Assembly: GCF_029873635.1 (NCBI RefSeq)
Contig: NC_080423.1
Coordinates: forward strand, 104,637,773-104,701,772
Length of the DNA: 64,000 nt
Reading direction: 5' to 3'
From: Malania oleifera
Taxonomy: Eukaryota > Streptophyta > Magnoliopsida > Santalales > Ximeniaceae
Shown: positions 23,381 through 34,571 of the stretch, in pieces
Position numbering within the stretch: the first letter of the stretch is position 1
Layout: each line of letters begins with the position of its first letter
Program-made: the position numbers and the translations under genes
Notes under the pieces: generated by a model
Database searches by the model: none
What the model was told of the DNA's origin: nothing
Seen by the model: the letters and a program-made list of their open reading frames with translations, nothing else

Positions 23381-24380
23381 ATCTGTTAATTCCATTGTAA
23401 AATTTGTGTACTGACTGTTTGGGGGGGTGGGGGTGAAAGAAAACAGAAAAAGAAAAGAAAAAAAAAAAAGAAAATTAAAATTATAGGGGTGTTTTAACCT
23501 ATGGTTTCAGGACGTGTATTTTTGTGTCTTGTTCCATAATAACTGCGTTGTGGTGGGATTATACTTTGATATGATTGGATTCATTTTCCATGTTCAATGG
23601 AGAAGCTCTGACATCTTTGTTTTTCATCTTGTCAGCATTCCCATTCCTTACACTGTCCAGCATTTTAACTCCATCACATTTCTGTGAAAGAAGAGATGGG
23701 GTGCTTGCTTCTCATTTTACTGCACTTCATATCAAAATCTCTCAAATTTTGATTCTATTTACTTAGTGTTTTGATTGTTTCAGAAAAAATTCAAATTCTC
23801 TATCAAAAATCATATTTGTTAAGATAAGTATTACCATTACCAAAAATTTTGTGTTTGTCTCTAGTATAGAACTGAATTTTGATTGCATTGTTAGTCAGAG
23901 TTAAGTAGTGTAGCTCTTTTAGTTGTATGAAGAAGTTTTTGTTTTTGTTTTTTTGTTTTTAGCTTTTCAAAGATTCACAAAAATTCAGCTTATTTGTATA
24001 AATAATAATAAAAATAATATTTTTTTGGTATTATTCACATCTAGAAAATAGTTTCTTTTTCAATTTTTAATTTTTCAAATAATTAAAAAATATTAAAAAT
24101 TTTCCAACTTTCTAATTTTGTATAGAAAAGTTGGAAATTTTTTTTTTATTGTTTTCTAGAATTCTAATTTCTTACATAATTTTTGAAAAAATAAAAAAAC
24201 AAGAGTTGATTGACTTTTGTAATTATTTGGAATCTAAAAAAGAAAAAAAATCATAATTAACCATTTATTTTTGTCCTCTTAATATGAATCTCAAAATTTT
24301 GAAAAATAATCTTATATATATAATAAAATATTTTTTTAGAACTAAACATGCTCCTAATGATCTCTTTGACTTTAAACTAA
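23381..24380 (+). other. 3' UTR and downstream flank of the hydrolase gene
   Basis: Starts with a G-rich GGGGGGGTGGGGGTG stretch at about 23419-23435 and an A-rich run to about 23480, then ordinary AT-rich DNA. No canonical AATAAA is obvious in the first 150 bp. No other gene seen. Confidence 0.5.
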
Positions 24381-24399
24381 TAGGAAAATTGCTTAGTAT

Positions 24400-24798
24400 T
24401 AGTTGGTGATAATGTAATGAAATTGCAAAGAGAGATTTTGACTCTATGTATAACTCCCTATGGATTTATATTGATAAATGAATTGGTTCTATTAATTCTT
24501 TTTACTATTGCCTTGTTGATTGGATAAAATGAGCAGATGCTATTATCGTTGCGTTTTACTATTTACAGTTAGGGTGCACTTTATTTGTCTTTGGATGTCT
24601 TATGCGTATTTAACTCTTGCTTATATGGACTATGGTCGTGTTTCATTTCTCTCTCAGGTTATTCTTCCTATTTAAAGACTAATGTGATTCTTGTGCTTGC
24701 AAGTGTGAACGTGTAAACTTTGACTAACTCAATTAGGGAAGGGTTAGCAACTGTCGTGTGGCCTTCTTTAGTGTTAGCATTTGTGGGTTTGCAATAAT
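24400..24798 (+). mobile_element. Probable Gypsy LTR end upstream of PBS
   Basis: Inferred LTR 3' portion immediately before the PBS. It contains a TATTTAAAG box near 24669 and ends near TTTGCA (24793). The 5' boundary was not found. Confidence 0.45.
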
Positions 24799-24810
24799 TG
24801 GTATCAGAGC
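24799..24810 (+). other. Primer binding site (initiator tRNA-Met)
   Basis: Perfect TGGTATCAGAGC, followed by a gag-like frame. Confidence 0.85.
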
Positions 24811-24862
24811 ATAGTAGTCAATCAACATAAGTAGCAACACGAGAACCTCCAAGTTTGTTAAG

Positions 24863-26499
24863 ATGGAGCACATTGAAACACTTGAGGCAAGAGTTGTTGA
24901 GTTAAACCCTAGAGACAAGTTTCCTTAAGCTCCAGGTGTTTGTTACAAAATTATTGAAAGAGAAGGGCATATGCCAACATAGTTTGAGGCTGCTCAAGAA
25001 ACTCATGAAGGGTGTGCCAACATAGCATGTTAAATCCATAGAGAATGGGCCAAGAGAGCTTCCAAAAGAACCTTGAACAGGATAAAGGGTGTGTTGTCAT
25101 CATTATCATCTTGAAAAGAAGCGCCAATGGAGCTTGAGGATTTTTTTTTCTCTAGAGTTTAATGAGAACTTTTATGTGCTTGCAAATCATGTGAAGGAGT
25201 CTATTAGTTCCTTCAAAGGGGAGCTGAAAGAAATCAAAAAGTTTCGTAACACGATGTATCAATTTCAAAACCATTTGTAGGAGTTCAATGCCAATTTGAA
25301 TGTAGTGGCCTAAATGTTTAGCAGATCCACAATAAATGCTTAGGAAGGGAACCAGGTAAAAATATCGGACCCAAAATCTTATGGTGGGGCTTGTGATGCC
25401 AAGGAATTGGATAACTTCATCTTTGACTTAGAACATCATTTCAAATGTTCTTGAGTCAAATTGGTGGAGGACAAAGTGACACTTGCCATGATATTCCTTA
25501 TGGATGATGCAAAGATGTGGTGGAGGACCAATTGTAAAGATATCTTGGAAAATCGTTGTACCATCAACACTTGGGAAGAATTAAAACAAGCCTTGAAGAT
25601 ACAATTCCACTTCGAAAATGTCAAGTATATGGCTTGCTTCCGGGTATATGATCTACGATAGACAGGCTCGTTTTGAGAATACATTTGAGAATTTCAGGCC
25701 TTGATGCTTGATATCGAAGACAAGCTAAGTTTGATAGATTGTTTCACTTTCTATAGGGACTCAAGAGTTGGCCTAAAAATGAGGTATGGAGACAAGAAGT
25801 TTGTGACCTTCCCTCTACTCCCACTGCTACGAAATGTCTATATAATTACTCTGAAAGCCATCCAAAGAGACCTAATAAGATGAATAGGCCTCCAACCCTT
25901 CTCATCTAGGGACTTAAAGGGCTGATATATAGTGACTAGGGAAAATCAATCGCCCATTGCCTATTTTCTTTGCAAATGACCTCACAGGGTAGCAAAATAT
26001 CCTGAATGGAATTCCTTAAATGCTTTGAAGGCCCTGAGATATGGAACAAAAACCACAACAGAGGACGCATGGGAAAAAATAGGATATGGTGAGAGCCTTA
26101 AGATTTTTAGAGGCCCTTAAATTTCAGCCAAGTGTCAGCAAGTCACAAAGTAAGGGGCTAATGTATGTTGATCTATTCGTGAATAGAAATACTACCAAGG
26201 AAAAGAATGGCACAAGTGTCACTCATAAATATATTGCAGACACTGCAACTCAATGGATGAAATTGTAGGTTGAAAGGATTCAAGAAAATAAAGGTAGTGA
26301 ATTCTAAAGTGTTGGCTATAGTAGGTATTGCTTCAAAGGTAGCATGTCAGATGGATCCTTGGTCAGGAGGAGTAAACTTCACTATGGAACCCCTCAATGA
26401 TTTCGATGTAGTATTGTAATGAATTTTCTCAAAATGACTTGAGAAGTTCCAAAACCCACTCCAAATTGTCTCTTGATAATGAGGGGATATACCTTATAC
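24863..26499 (+). pseudogene. Gypsy gag and protease remnant, many stops
   Basis: Starts at ATG 24863 (MEHIETLEARVVELNP). Gag core at 25461-25661 (IFLMDDAKMWWRTNCKDI, then NTWEELKQALKIQF) and 25701 onward (MLDIEDKLSLIDCF). Protease region from about 26150 (GLMYVDLFVN), in which the active-site D-T/S-G reads DTAT, continuing to a NCLLIM stretch near 26470. It differs in gag type from the two complete Gypsy elements here. It is cut at 26500 by another LTR, and no RT or integrase of this copy was found. Multiple stops and frameshifts: dead. Confidence 0.75.
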
Positions 26500-26743
26500 T
26501 GTAGAGACCCAAATAATTATTGTTATTTAATAACAGAAGGGAAAGAGAAGTAATAGGCTCTTGTCGACAAATACAGGGAATTCGTCGAAGAGAACACATG
26601 AGGGGCTCGTCGACGGGGGCATGTCTCATCGACAAGAAGATACCGAGAGAATGTATAACACAACTCTGAATTTCATCGACGAAGAGGAGCACTCATTTAC
26701 GAATTCTCTTCTTGACTCCGTCGACGAGGTGACGTGACTCATC
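26500..26743 (+). mobile_element. Gypsy LTR, U3 part, split by nested element
   Basis: Starts TGTAGAGACC like the solo LTR at 3942. It contains seven dyads of the TCGTCGACGA type at 26561, 26582, 26607, 26626, 26673, 26693 and 26718, spaced 21, 25, 19, 47, 20 and 25 bp. The eighth dyad is split between 26739-26743 and 37467-37471. The LTR resumes at 37462. Confidence 0.85.
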
Positions 26744-29260
26744 TGTGACACCACGATTTTTGTATAATTTTTTTTCTCAATAATAAATAAATAATCACAT
26801 ATTCACACGTCATCCATAACATTCACAAATTGACCACGTCAACAACCCTATTACTATACATACAACCCGACCCGCATTGGGTACTGGGTAAAAAGTCGTT
26901 TTATTTATACAACCTAATAACGGAAGACAGTATATTTATATCATCCAGAATACAATATCTAGAGCATTAACATACTTATTTACATAATACTATCTCATAC
27001 CCAAAAATAATACAACCCTCGGGAATCACACCTCCCTAGTCCACCAAAAACTCACCTTGTGTGTGTCAAGGTCCCAACTCCTTATGATCACAAAGCTCTA
27101 CCACCCGATTTATCCCTGTTTCCTAAAAAATTTAGATAATTTGGGCAAGACACATTTCAGTAAGAAGGAATAAATTATTTACAGTGTGTGACCATATGAG
27201 TTCAGTTATAACATGCTTTATTTTTCAAAACAACATTTCATCTAAGAAAATACGCTGACATTCACATTCACATAATCATATAGATATACAACACAAGTTT
27301 TTATAAGTTTTAAAACTATTTCTCAAGTTTATTCATTTCCAACACACATAATTACCAGCGAAGTTCCTGAGAATAGGGAAGATTGCCCGCCCATATAGGT
27401 AGCTTCCCTCTGTCCAAACACGTTATGCAGTCAGGAATGGCCACATCTGATACCTATCAGAGCACTCACCTTACTCAATAAGCTTTCAGGCGGAGAGTTT
27501 CACTTTGCCTCAATTATTTATTTTATAAAACATATACTCTTCCATTTCTCATAATCATTTCTCATTTTAACTCATTACATATCTATGTATAGATAAATTC
27601 ACATTTATGTACTTAAAATAATACATTAAATCACATAATTCCAATTCTCAATACATTCGCAATTTCTATACTGAGCATACCTCCCCAACAACATTAGTAG
27701 GAATCTCACAACACAATTTCCATACTGAGCATACCTCCCCAACGGCATTAGTAGGAATTTCACAACACAATTTCCATACTAAGCATACCTCCACAACGGC
27801 ATCAGTAGGAACTTCACTACACAATTTCCATACTAAGCATACCTCCCTAACGGCATTAGTAGGAACTTCACACACACACACAATCTCTATATTGAGCATA
27901 CCTACCCAACGACATCAGTAGGAACTTCACACACACACACAATCTCCATACTGAGCATACTTCCCCAACGACATCAGTAGGAACTTCGTACACACACACA
28001 CAATCTCCATACTGAGCATATCTCCCCAACGGCATCAATAGGATCTTCACACACACACACACACACACAGTCTCCATACTGAGCATACCTCCCCAACGAC
28101 ATCAGTAGGAAAGGAATACCACGCACCCGCAATTATTGTGCGGTATTGGCATATCATCAATCATATTTTAGTATATTTCAATTCAATTTAATATAAATAT
28201 TTTCATCATTTTCTGTGTCCATTTCATCATCTCATAATAATATATATCATATTTCACATATTTTCATATTTCCCAAAATACTCATATTAGTAATTTGTAC
28301 AAACTCATTTTTCATGCAAATAATTTTTACTCATGTATAAATATCACATCAATCATTCTCATTTCAATATTTTCTCAGAAAATACACATCATTATATTTC
28401 ACATTTTTCAACACAAGCATATGCCACACAATTTTCATCTAATATTCATAATATGTTAATTTCACACTGCAAAACATCACAATTTAATATTACTCAAATG
28501 CCACACAATTTATCTAATATTTATATCATAATAATTTTCAAGCAAAATACCATATGCTCATTTTCACATATTAATTCACACAGTAATTCTAAAAATACTG
28601 TTATAATTTATTCCCCTTACCTGACTTACTAACAGTCTCGTTAGGACCCAAATCCTACGCCCTTGGTGCCCGAAATTCAAATCCTGCAATTTACATTTTC
28701 CCTAGATTAATTAACCTATTTCCCCAAAATAATACTCATCTAACCTTCCCTAGGCTCCATATACCTCAAATTAACATTAAAACTAATATTTAACACCCCC
28801 ACTTAATTTTGTGAATTTTTGCCTGTGGGTCCCAAAATTACACATACGGCGCTCACCTGAGCCTTAAATTCCAAAAATTATACTTCAACTCTAGATGCTC
28901 AACATTGTAGCATTTCCAAATTAATCCTAATTAATTAAAAATAAGCCCCTTAATAACCCTCGTACCCCAAATTTGGGATTTTCCCACGATGACCTCACGA
29001 GAATTTCGTCCCTCTAGACTTGTAGAGAATTATCCCTAGATCCTCGTGGTGGTGTCCGTTCGTCAATCGGGCTTATAATTTGCAAGAAATGAGATAAAAA
29101 GGGAGATTTGGCCTACCCCAGGAGATACGTCTATGTCGCTCTTACTACTGATCTGCTCCGGTAGAAATGACGGCAGCGGAGAATGAAGCTCAACGGTATC
29201 TTCTGATTCTCGATCGGGCGAGAATCCGCCACGTAACTAAGGAGAGAGGGAGAGAGAATG

Positions 29261-29305
<45 letters not shown>

Positions 29306-29428
29306 TAGGTGTGCGGTCTCCTGCGCAGAATGAAATAGAAAAAGAAAAAGGGGGGGGGGGTTCTGCAGCTTTGCCAATTTAGGAAGATGCTTCTTGAAGG
29401 AAGTCCTTCAGGAAGCTTGTAAGTTATG

Positions 29429-29461
<33 letters not shown>

Positions 29462-29598
29462 TATTTTATTAATAAAAATAAAAATAAAATTTAATTATTT
29501 TTTATTTTTATTTTAAATTTAATTAATTAATTTTTTTATTTTTTTATTTTTGGAATCACCCCACTAAACTTACATAGTCCCTTTTTGGGGTTATTACA
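26744..29598 (-). repeat. 3' LTR of the minus-strand Gypsy element
   Basis: 2855 bp with plus-strand ends TGTGACACC and GTTATTACA. It contains an eight-copy minisatellite (27660-28125), AAT and GA microsatellites near its right end (29433-29460, 29270-29302), and the acceptor-like TTTTTTAG near 27128 (minus strand). Confidence 0.9.
27660..28125 (-). repeat. Minisatellite of ~60 bp units in 3' LTR
   Basis: Eight units of 55-63 bp built on CATACTGAGCATACCTCCCC, then AACGGCATCAGTAGGAACTTCAC, then a CA run of variable length. Open frames read through it (VCEVPTDAVGEVCSVWKLC-like) are an effect of the repeat, not genes. The same array, also about eight units, lies in the partner LTR at 35490-35930. 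Confidence 0.9.
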
Positions 29599-29611
29599 TT
29601 CTCCCCTCCTT
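29599..29611 (-). other. Polypurine tract
   Basis: Minus strand AAGGAGGGGAGAA directly before the 3' LTR, preceded by GACGAAATTTTTAT as in other Gypsy elements here. Confidence 0.85.
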
Positions 29612-29889
29612 ATAAAAATTTCGTCCTTGAAATTTGTTATTCGTCTATTTCTCATTCTTAGAGAAAACACTTCCAATTTTATTAATTACCCTCACTTATG
29701 GTGGAGAAACACCGTGGTTACAACGAGGGTTCTGGGAGATTACAACTTTTCTAAAATTCTCCCAAAGTCATTCATATTTCAAAATTAAAAACCCTATCTA
29801 TCATACGTTACACTATACAAATAAAAATATACAATATTATTTCATTCACTTGACTGGCTCAACTCTAAGCTCCACTGAATAAGTGTGGA

Positions 29890-31270
29890 TATTTCTAGCG
29901 CATTTGATCCTCTAGTTTTCAGGAAGCCTCCTCAACGGCATGATTGTGCCACAAAACTTTCATCAGTGGAATTTTCTTTATACGTAGCTCCTGTTCCTTC
30001 CAGTCAAGAATCTGCACTGACACTTCATCATAAGCTAAAGTGTCTCTCAACTCATGTGCTTCATAGCTGATCACATGGGATGGGTCTGGGACGTATTTCC
30101 TCAGCATAGCAACGTGGAATACATCATGGATTATAGATAGGACCAATGGTAGTGCCAACCGATAGGCAACTGGACCCACTCTTTCAAGAATCTCGAATGG
30201 TCCAATATACCTAGGGCCCAGCTTACCCTTCGTCCAAAACCTCATAACCCCTTTCATCGGTGCCACCTTCAAGAAAACGTGATCTCCTGCGTCAAACTCC
30301 AATTCTCACCGGCGAGTATCTACATAACTCTTCTATCGGCTCTGTGTTGTTCTGATCCTATCCCTAATGATTCTGACTTTATCATGAGTTTGTTGTATCA
30401 GCTCTGGCCCCAATATATATCTCTCCCCGATCTTATCCTAGTACAACAGGGATCGGCACCTCCTACCATACAGCGCCTCATATGGTGTCATCCCAATGCT
30501 GGCTTGGTAGCTGTTGTTATACGCAAACTTAACCAGTGGTAAATACTGCATCCAACGACCTCCAAAGTCTAGCACACATGCTCGCAACATATCCTCTAGA
30601 ATCTATATCGTCCTCTCCATCTGCCCATCTGTATGAGGATGAAAAGCTGTGCTGAACGACAACTGAGAACCCATGGCCCCTTGCAGACTCTTCCAAACGA
30701 GATGTGAAGCATGGGTCTCTGTTTGAAACTATGGACACTGGGATGCCATGGAGCCTAACTATCTCCTGGATGTATAACTTAGCCAATCTGTCTATGGAGT
30801 AGCTAACTCTGATAGGAAAAAAGTAAGCAGTCTTTGTTAGTCAATCCACCACTACCCAAATAACGTCATGTCCATGCAATGCTGGTGGCAATCTTGTGAC
30901 GAAATCCATCGTTTTATGCTCCCACTTCCACTTAGGAATGTGGAGTGGCTGCAATGATTCCGTCGGTCTCTGATGCTCAGCCTTCACGAACATCAAACAC
31001 TGATCCACAAATTGAGCTATCTCTCTCTTCATGTTGCTCTACCAGAAGGACTCTCGAAGATCCCTGTACATTTTAGTGCTACTAGGATGTACAGTATATA
31101 GGGAGATATGTGCTTCTTCCATGATAACCTTCTTGATATCAGGGTCAGCAGGAACGCATAACCTGGTACGGAACCTCAAGGCTCAATCATCTGAGATGCT
31201 GAACTCTATTTCTTGACCATCCTGTACCTTCCCCATAAGCTCTACTAGTTCTGCATCATTCATCTGAGCT
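29890..31270 (-). pseudogene. Gypsy integrase and chromodomain, degenerate
   Basis: Minus-strand frames: N-terminal and early core (30841-31032: [15 protein letters not shown], then MDFVTRLPPALHGHDVIWVV), core (30529-30786: [20 protein letters not shown]), C-terminal GPF/Y region and chromodomain (29919-30302: FDAGDHVFLKVAPMKGVMRF, later VSVQILDWKEQELRIKKIPL). The chromodomain tail marks the chromovirus branch. Frameshifts and stops between blocks, and loss of a zinc-finger Cys (CLMF for C-x-x-C), make it non-functional. Confidence 0.85.
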
Positions 31271-31865
31271 ACTTTAATCCTCTCCTATAGAGTCCGTTGC
31301 AAAACCAAGTCAGCAATTAACGCCTGGTAATCGCCCTCTACTAGTTCCACACCAAGTCTCTCTAGATCCATCTAAATCGGATGCTGAATCTCCACTGTAG
31401 ACATAGATAAACCCACTGATTTTCGGCTCAAAGCATTAGTGACCATATTAGCCTTTCCTAGGTGGGTAGCTGATAGTGCCTCCAAATCTTCAACGCGTAA
31501 ACAATCGCCGCCAACTCTAGATAGTGGGTAGGATAGTTCTTCTCATATTCTGTCAACTATCGTGAGACATAGGCTATCACTCTTCCTCGCTGCATCAATA
31601 CGCATCCAAACCCTTTATGGGACGCATCACTGTAAATCACAAACCCCTCTTCTCCTAAAGGAATCGTAAACATTGGTGCAGTGATGAGTCGCTACTTCAA
31701 TTCCTGGAAGCTCTGTTCACATTCATTAGATCACTCAAACTTCACTCCCTTCCTGGTTAATCTGGTCAACGGGCCTGACAATCTAAAGAAGCCCTCAACA
31801 AACCTGCGGTAGTACCCAGCCAATCCCAGGAAACTCTTGATCTCGTGCACATTCTTTGGTCGTAC
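31271..31865 (-). pseudogene. Gypsy RNase H, degenerate
   Basis: Sequence homologous to 52370-53100 of the plus-strand element, recognisable near 31560-31640 (minus strand: [22 protein letters not shown]) but with several stops and no long open frame. Confidence 0.75.
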
Positions 31866-32768
31866 CTAATCTACTACCGCCTTAATCTTATTCGGATCAA
31901 CAGAAATACCACCCCTGGATATAACGTGTCCAAGGAAGGTAACCTGTTTCAGCCAGAACTCACACTTCTTGAGCTTCGCATACAACTTCTTCTCTCTCAG
32001 CATCTGAAGCACTATCCTCAGATGTTCCTCATGCTCCACTGGCCTCTTCGAATACACCAGTATATCATCAATAAATACTACCACAAACTGATCCAAATAC
32101 TGGTGAAAAACTCTATTCATCAAATCCATAAACACTGTAAGAGCATTCGTCAAACCAAATGGCATAACTAGAAATTCATAATTGTCATACCGTGTTCTAA
32201 ATGCCGTATTTGGAACATCTTCCGCCCTGACTTTCACCTGATGGTACCCAGAGTGTAAGTCTATCTTCGAAAAGATCTGTGTCCCCTGTAACTGGTCAAA
32301 CAAATCATCGATATGTGGGAGCGGGTATTTATTTTTAATAGTCACTTTGTTTATTTCCCGATAGTCGATACACAACCTCATCGACCCATCCTTCTTCCTC
32401 ACAAAAAAAATCAGTGCTCCCCAAGGCGACACACTGGGCCGAATAAACCCCTTATCTAATAGTTCTTGCAATTGCTCTTTCAATTCTTTCAGTTCTGCCG
32501 ATGTCATTCTATACGGGCCTTTCGAAATCGGTGCTATCCCTAGAGGCAAATCAATAACAAACTCTACCTTACAATCAGGAGGTAGTCTCGATAAACCCTC
32601 AAGGAATACATCAGGATAATCCCTCACCACTGGGATATCCTCCACCCTCACTTTCCCTTCTGATATTGCCTTCACATAGGTTAAATATCCCTCACAACCT
32701 TCTGATAGCAATCCATGCGCCTGAATAGCAGATAATAACTGAGGTGGGGTGTGCACATGTGATCCCAC
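31866..32768 (-). pseudogene. Gypsy reverse transcriptase, best-preserved block
   Basis: 300 open codons containing [20 protein letters not shown], the [18 protein letters not shown] block and the catalytic [11 protein letters not shown] with both Asp intact. The RT domain itself could fold, but it is not connected to an open gag-pol frame. It continues from the protease at 32781. Confidence 0.9.
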
Positions 32769-32780
32769 GAATCTGTACTC

Positions 32781-33176
32781 CTATCCCTCTGGAGGTCTGA
32801 ATACTACCTCTCTCTGATGGCAATCAATGCTAGCATAGTGGGCAGCTAGCCAATCCATACCCAAGATTACCTCAAACTCATGCATGTCTAAAACTACCAG
32901 ATTAGCTGATAAAGACCTCCCCTGAATACCCACCGGACAGTCTCTGAGTATCTTTCTACATATCCCTACAGCCCCAGTCGGCGTAGCAATAGACAAACTA
33001 ATATCTAACTGCTGAGGCTCAAACCCACAAAACTTAATATAATCCCGAGCGATAAAAGAATGAGTCGCCCCAGAATCAAATAAGACAATAGCTTTAAATG
33101 ACAGCATTGAAACCGTACCTTTCACCACATCTCCTGCCGCCTCAGCATCTCCCAGCATCAGTGCATAAACTCGCAC
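32781..33176 (-). pseudogene. Gypsy aspartic protease
   Basis: 131 open codons with the active site [13 protein letters not shown] intact, and the [16 protein letters not shown] block. A stop codon separates it from the RT frame. Confidence 0.85.
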
Positions 33177-34186
33177 TGGAGCAGTATTCCTCTGTTGTCC
33201 CCCTCGAGGTGCCTGATAACCTCCTCTATATGGTCAAGGAGCAGCTGCTACCTCTGGCGGTGCCTGACATTTCCTTGCAAAATGCCCAAGCTGGTGGCAC
33301 TGATAGTAGAAAACCTCCCTCACTCCGCACTCTCTTGGGTGCCTCCTCAAACATCTGGGACAAGAAGGGAGCATCTGTCTACCCTGTACTACTTGATCTC
33401 CTCCTCCCTGTCGTCGTCCTCCTCTGTTATCATATCTCCTCCACGACCCTCGACTAGGCCCTACCTGAAAATCAGAAGGCCCGGGCCTCTTCCTCTAGCT
33501 CTGGGCTGCTGCGTCTCTCTGTATGCTGCTCTCGATCACCGCAACCTTGTCCACTATCTCCGAGAAGGTCTAAGCTCGAAAACCTACCACCTGTTCATAC
33601 AAGTTCTGTCTTAGGCCCTCCTCAAACTTCCTTGCCTTCCTCTCCTCATCTGGCACCATATACAGGGTGAACCAGGACAGCTCAACAAACCTCATTGCGT
33701 ACTGCTGCACCGTCATAGACTCCTGTGTTAGATACAGAAACTCTGATGCCTTCACACTCCTGACCGTAGCGGGAAAGTACCGCTCGAAGAAAATCTCATT
33801 GAAGTGACTCCACGTCATCACTACAGGGTCAAGCCTCTACTCCTCAAGTAATCTTACTGACCTCCACCACTGCTTTACTTCCCCGGTCAATTTAAATGTG
33901 GCAAATAATACCCTTTGATCGTCTGTACATGAGAGGACTACCAATACATCCTCTATGTCCTAAACCCAGTTCTCTGCTACCAGTGGGTCCGCTCCTCCAG
34001 CAAAAGACGGGGGTTGCATATGCGTGAACTGCTCAATCAGGCAGTTCCGCTCCCCGAGCTCCTAGCCATTTCAGCCATCACCTGCTGAGTGACGCTATGC
34101 AATACTGCATCAGGGTCTCCACCACCCATACTGGAAGGTCCTACTCCATCACCTCCCACACTCGTGTTACTATTCTCCGAATCCAT
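33177..34186 (-). pseudogene. Gypsy gag, degenerate
   Basis: Start ATG at 34184-34186 (MDSENSNTSVGGDGVG), gag core at 33570-33821 (MTWSHFNEIFFERYFPATVR, later MRFVELSWFTLYMVPDE), zinc knuckle near 33260-33300 in which the first Cys is replaced by Tyr (YYQCHQLGHFARKC). Several stops. An AG dinucleotide lies immediately before the ATG, matching the splice-acceptor-like context of the plus-strand relative. Confidence 0.82.
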
Positions 34187-34556
34187 CTCACAAAGGAAAC
34201 AACTAATCTCAGCATACAATTACTATCACACAACCCATACACTACTATACCCCATAAATTATTCTTATATCCACATCCTTAATCCCCATTTAGGATTCAC
34301 CCCTACTACTCAGAAACAAGACCCAATGATAGTATCCATGGTTTTCCTAAAATCGTCACCCCAGAAAAAACACAGAAACGACCCCAGTACTTATGTCTCT
34401 AGACCACAAGATAGAATTCTAAATTCTCACCTCATCCTCAAACAACCACTAACTCACATTTCAATCTACCCATCTCCAATTTCCCTCAAAATCCACTCCT
34501 ATACTCTAATATTGTATTCCGTTGTCTACTAAAGTTTACAAAACCTAACAACCTAG

Positions 34557-34568
34557 GCTTTGATACCA
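34557..34568 (-). other. Primer binding site (initiator tRNA-Met type)
   Basis: Minus strand TGGTATCAAAGC, one mismatch from the consensus, three bases from the LTR end at 34572. Confidence 0.85.
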
Positions 34569-34571
34569 AAC

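Noticed and set aside
27666..28086. Minus-strand open frames with repeated VCEVPTDAVGEVCSVWKLC-like units (also 35484-35785)
   Set aside because: They are translations of the LTR minisatellite. Several frames are open at once, and no start or codon bias is apparent.
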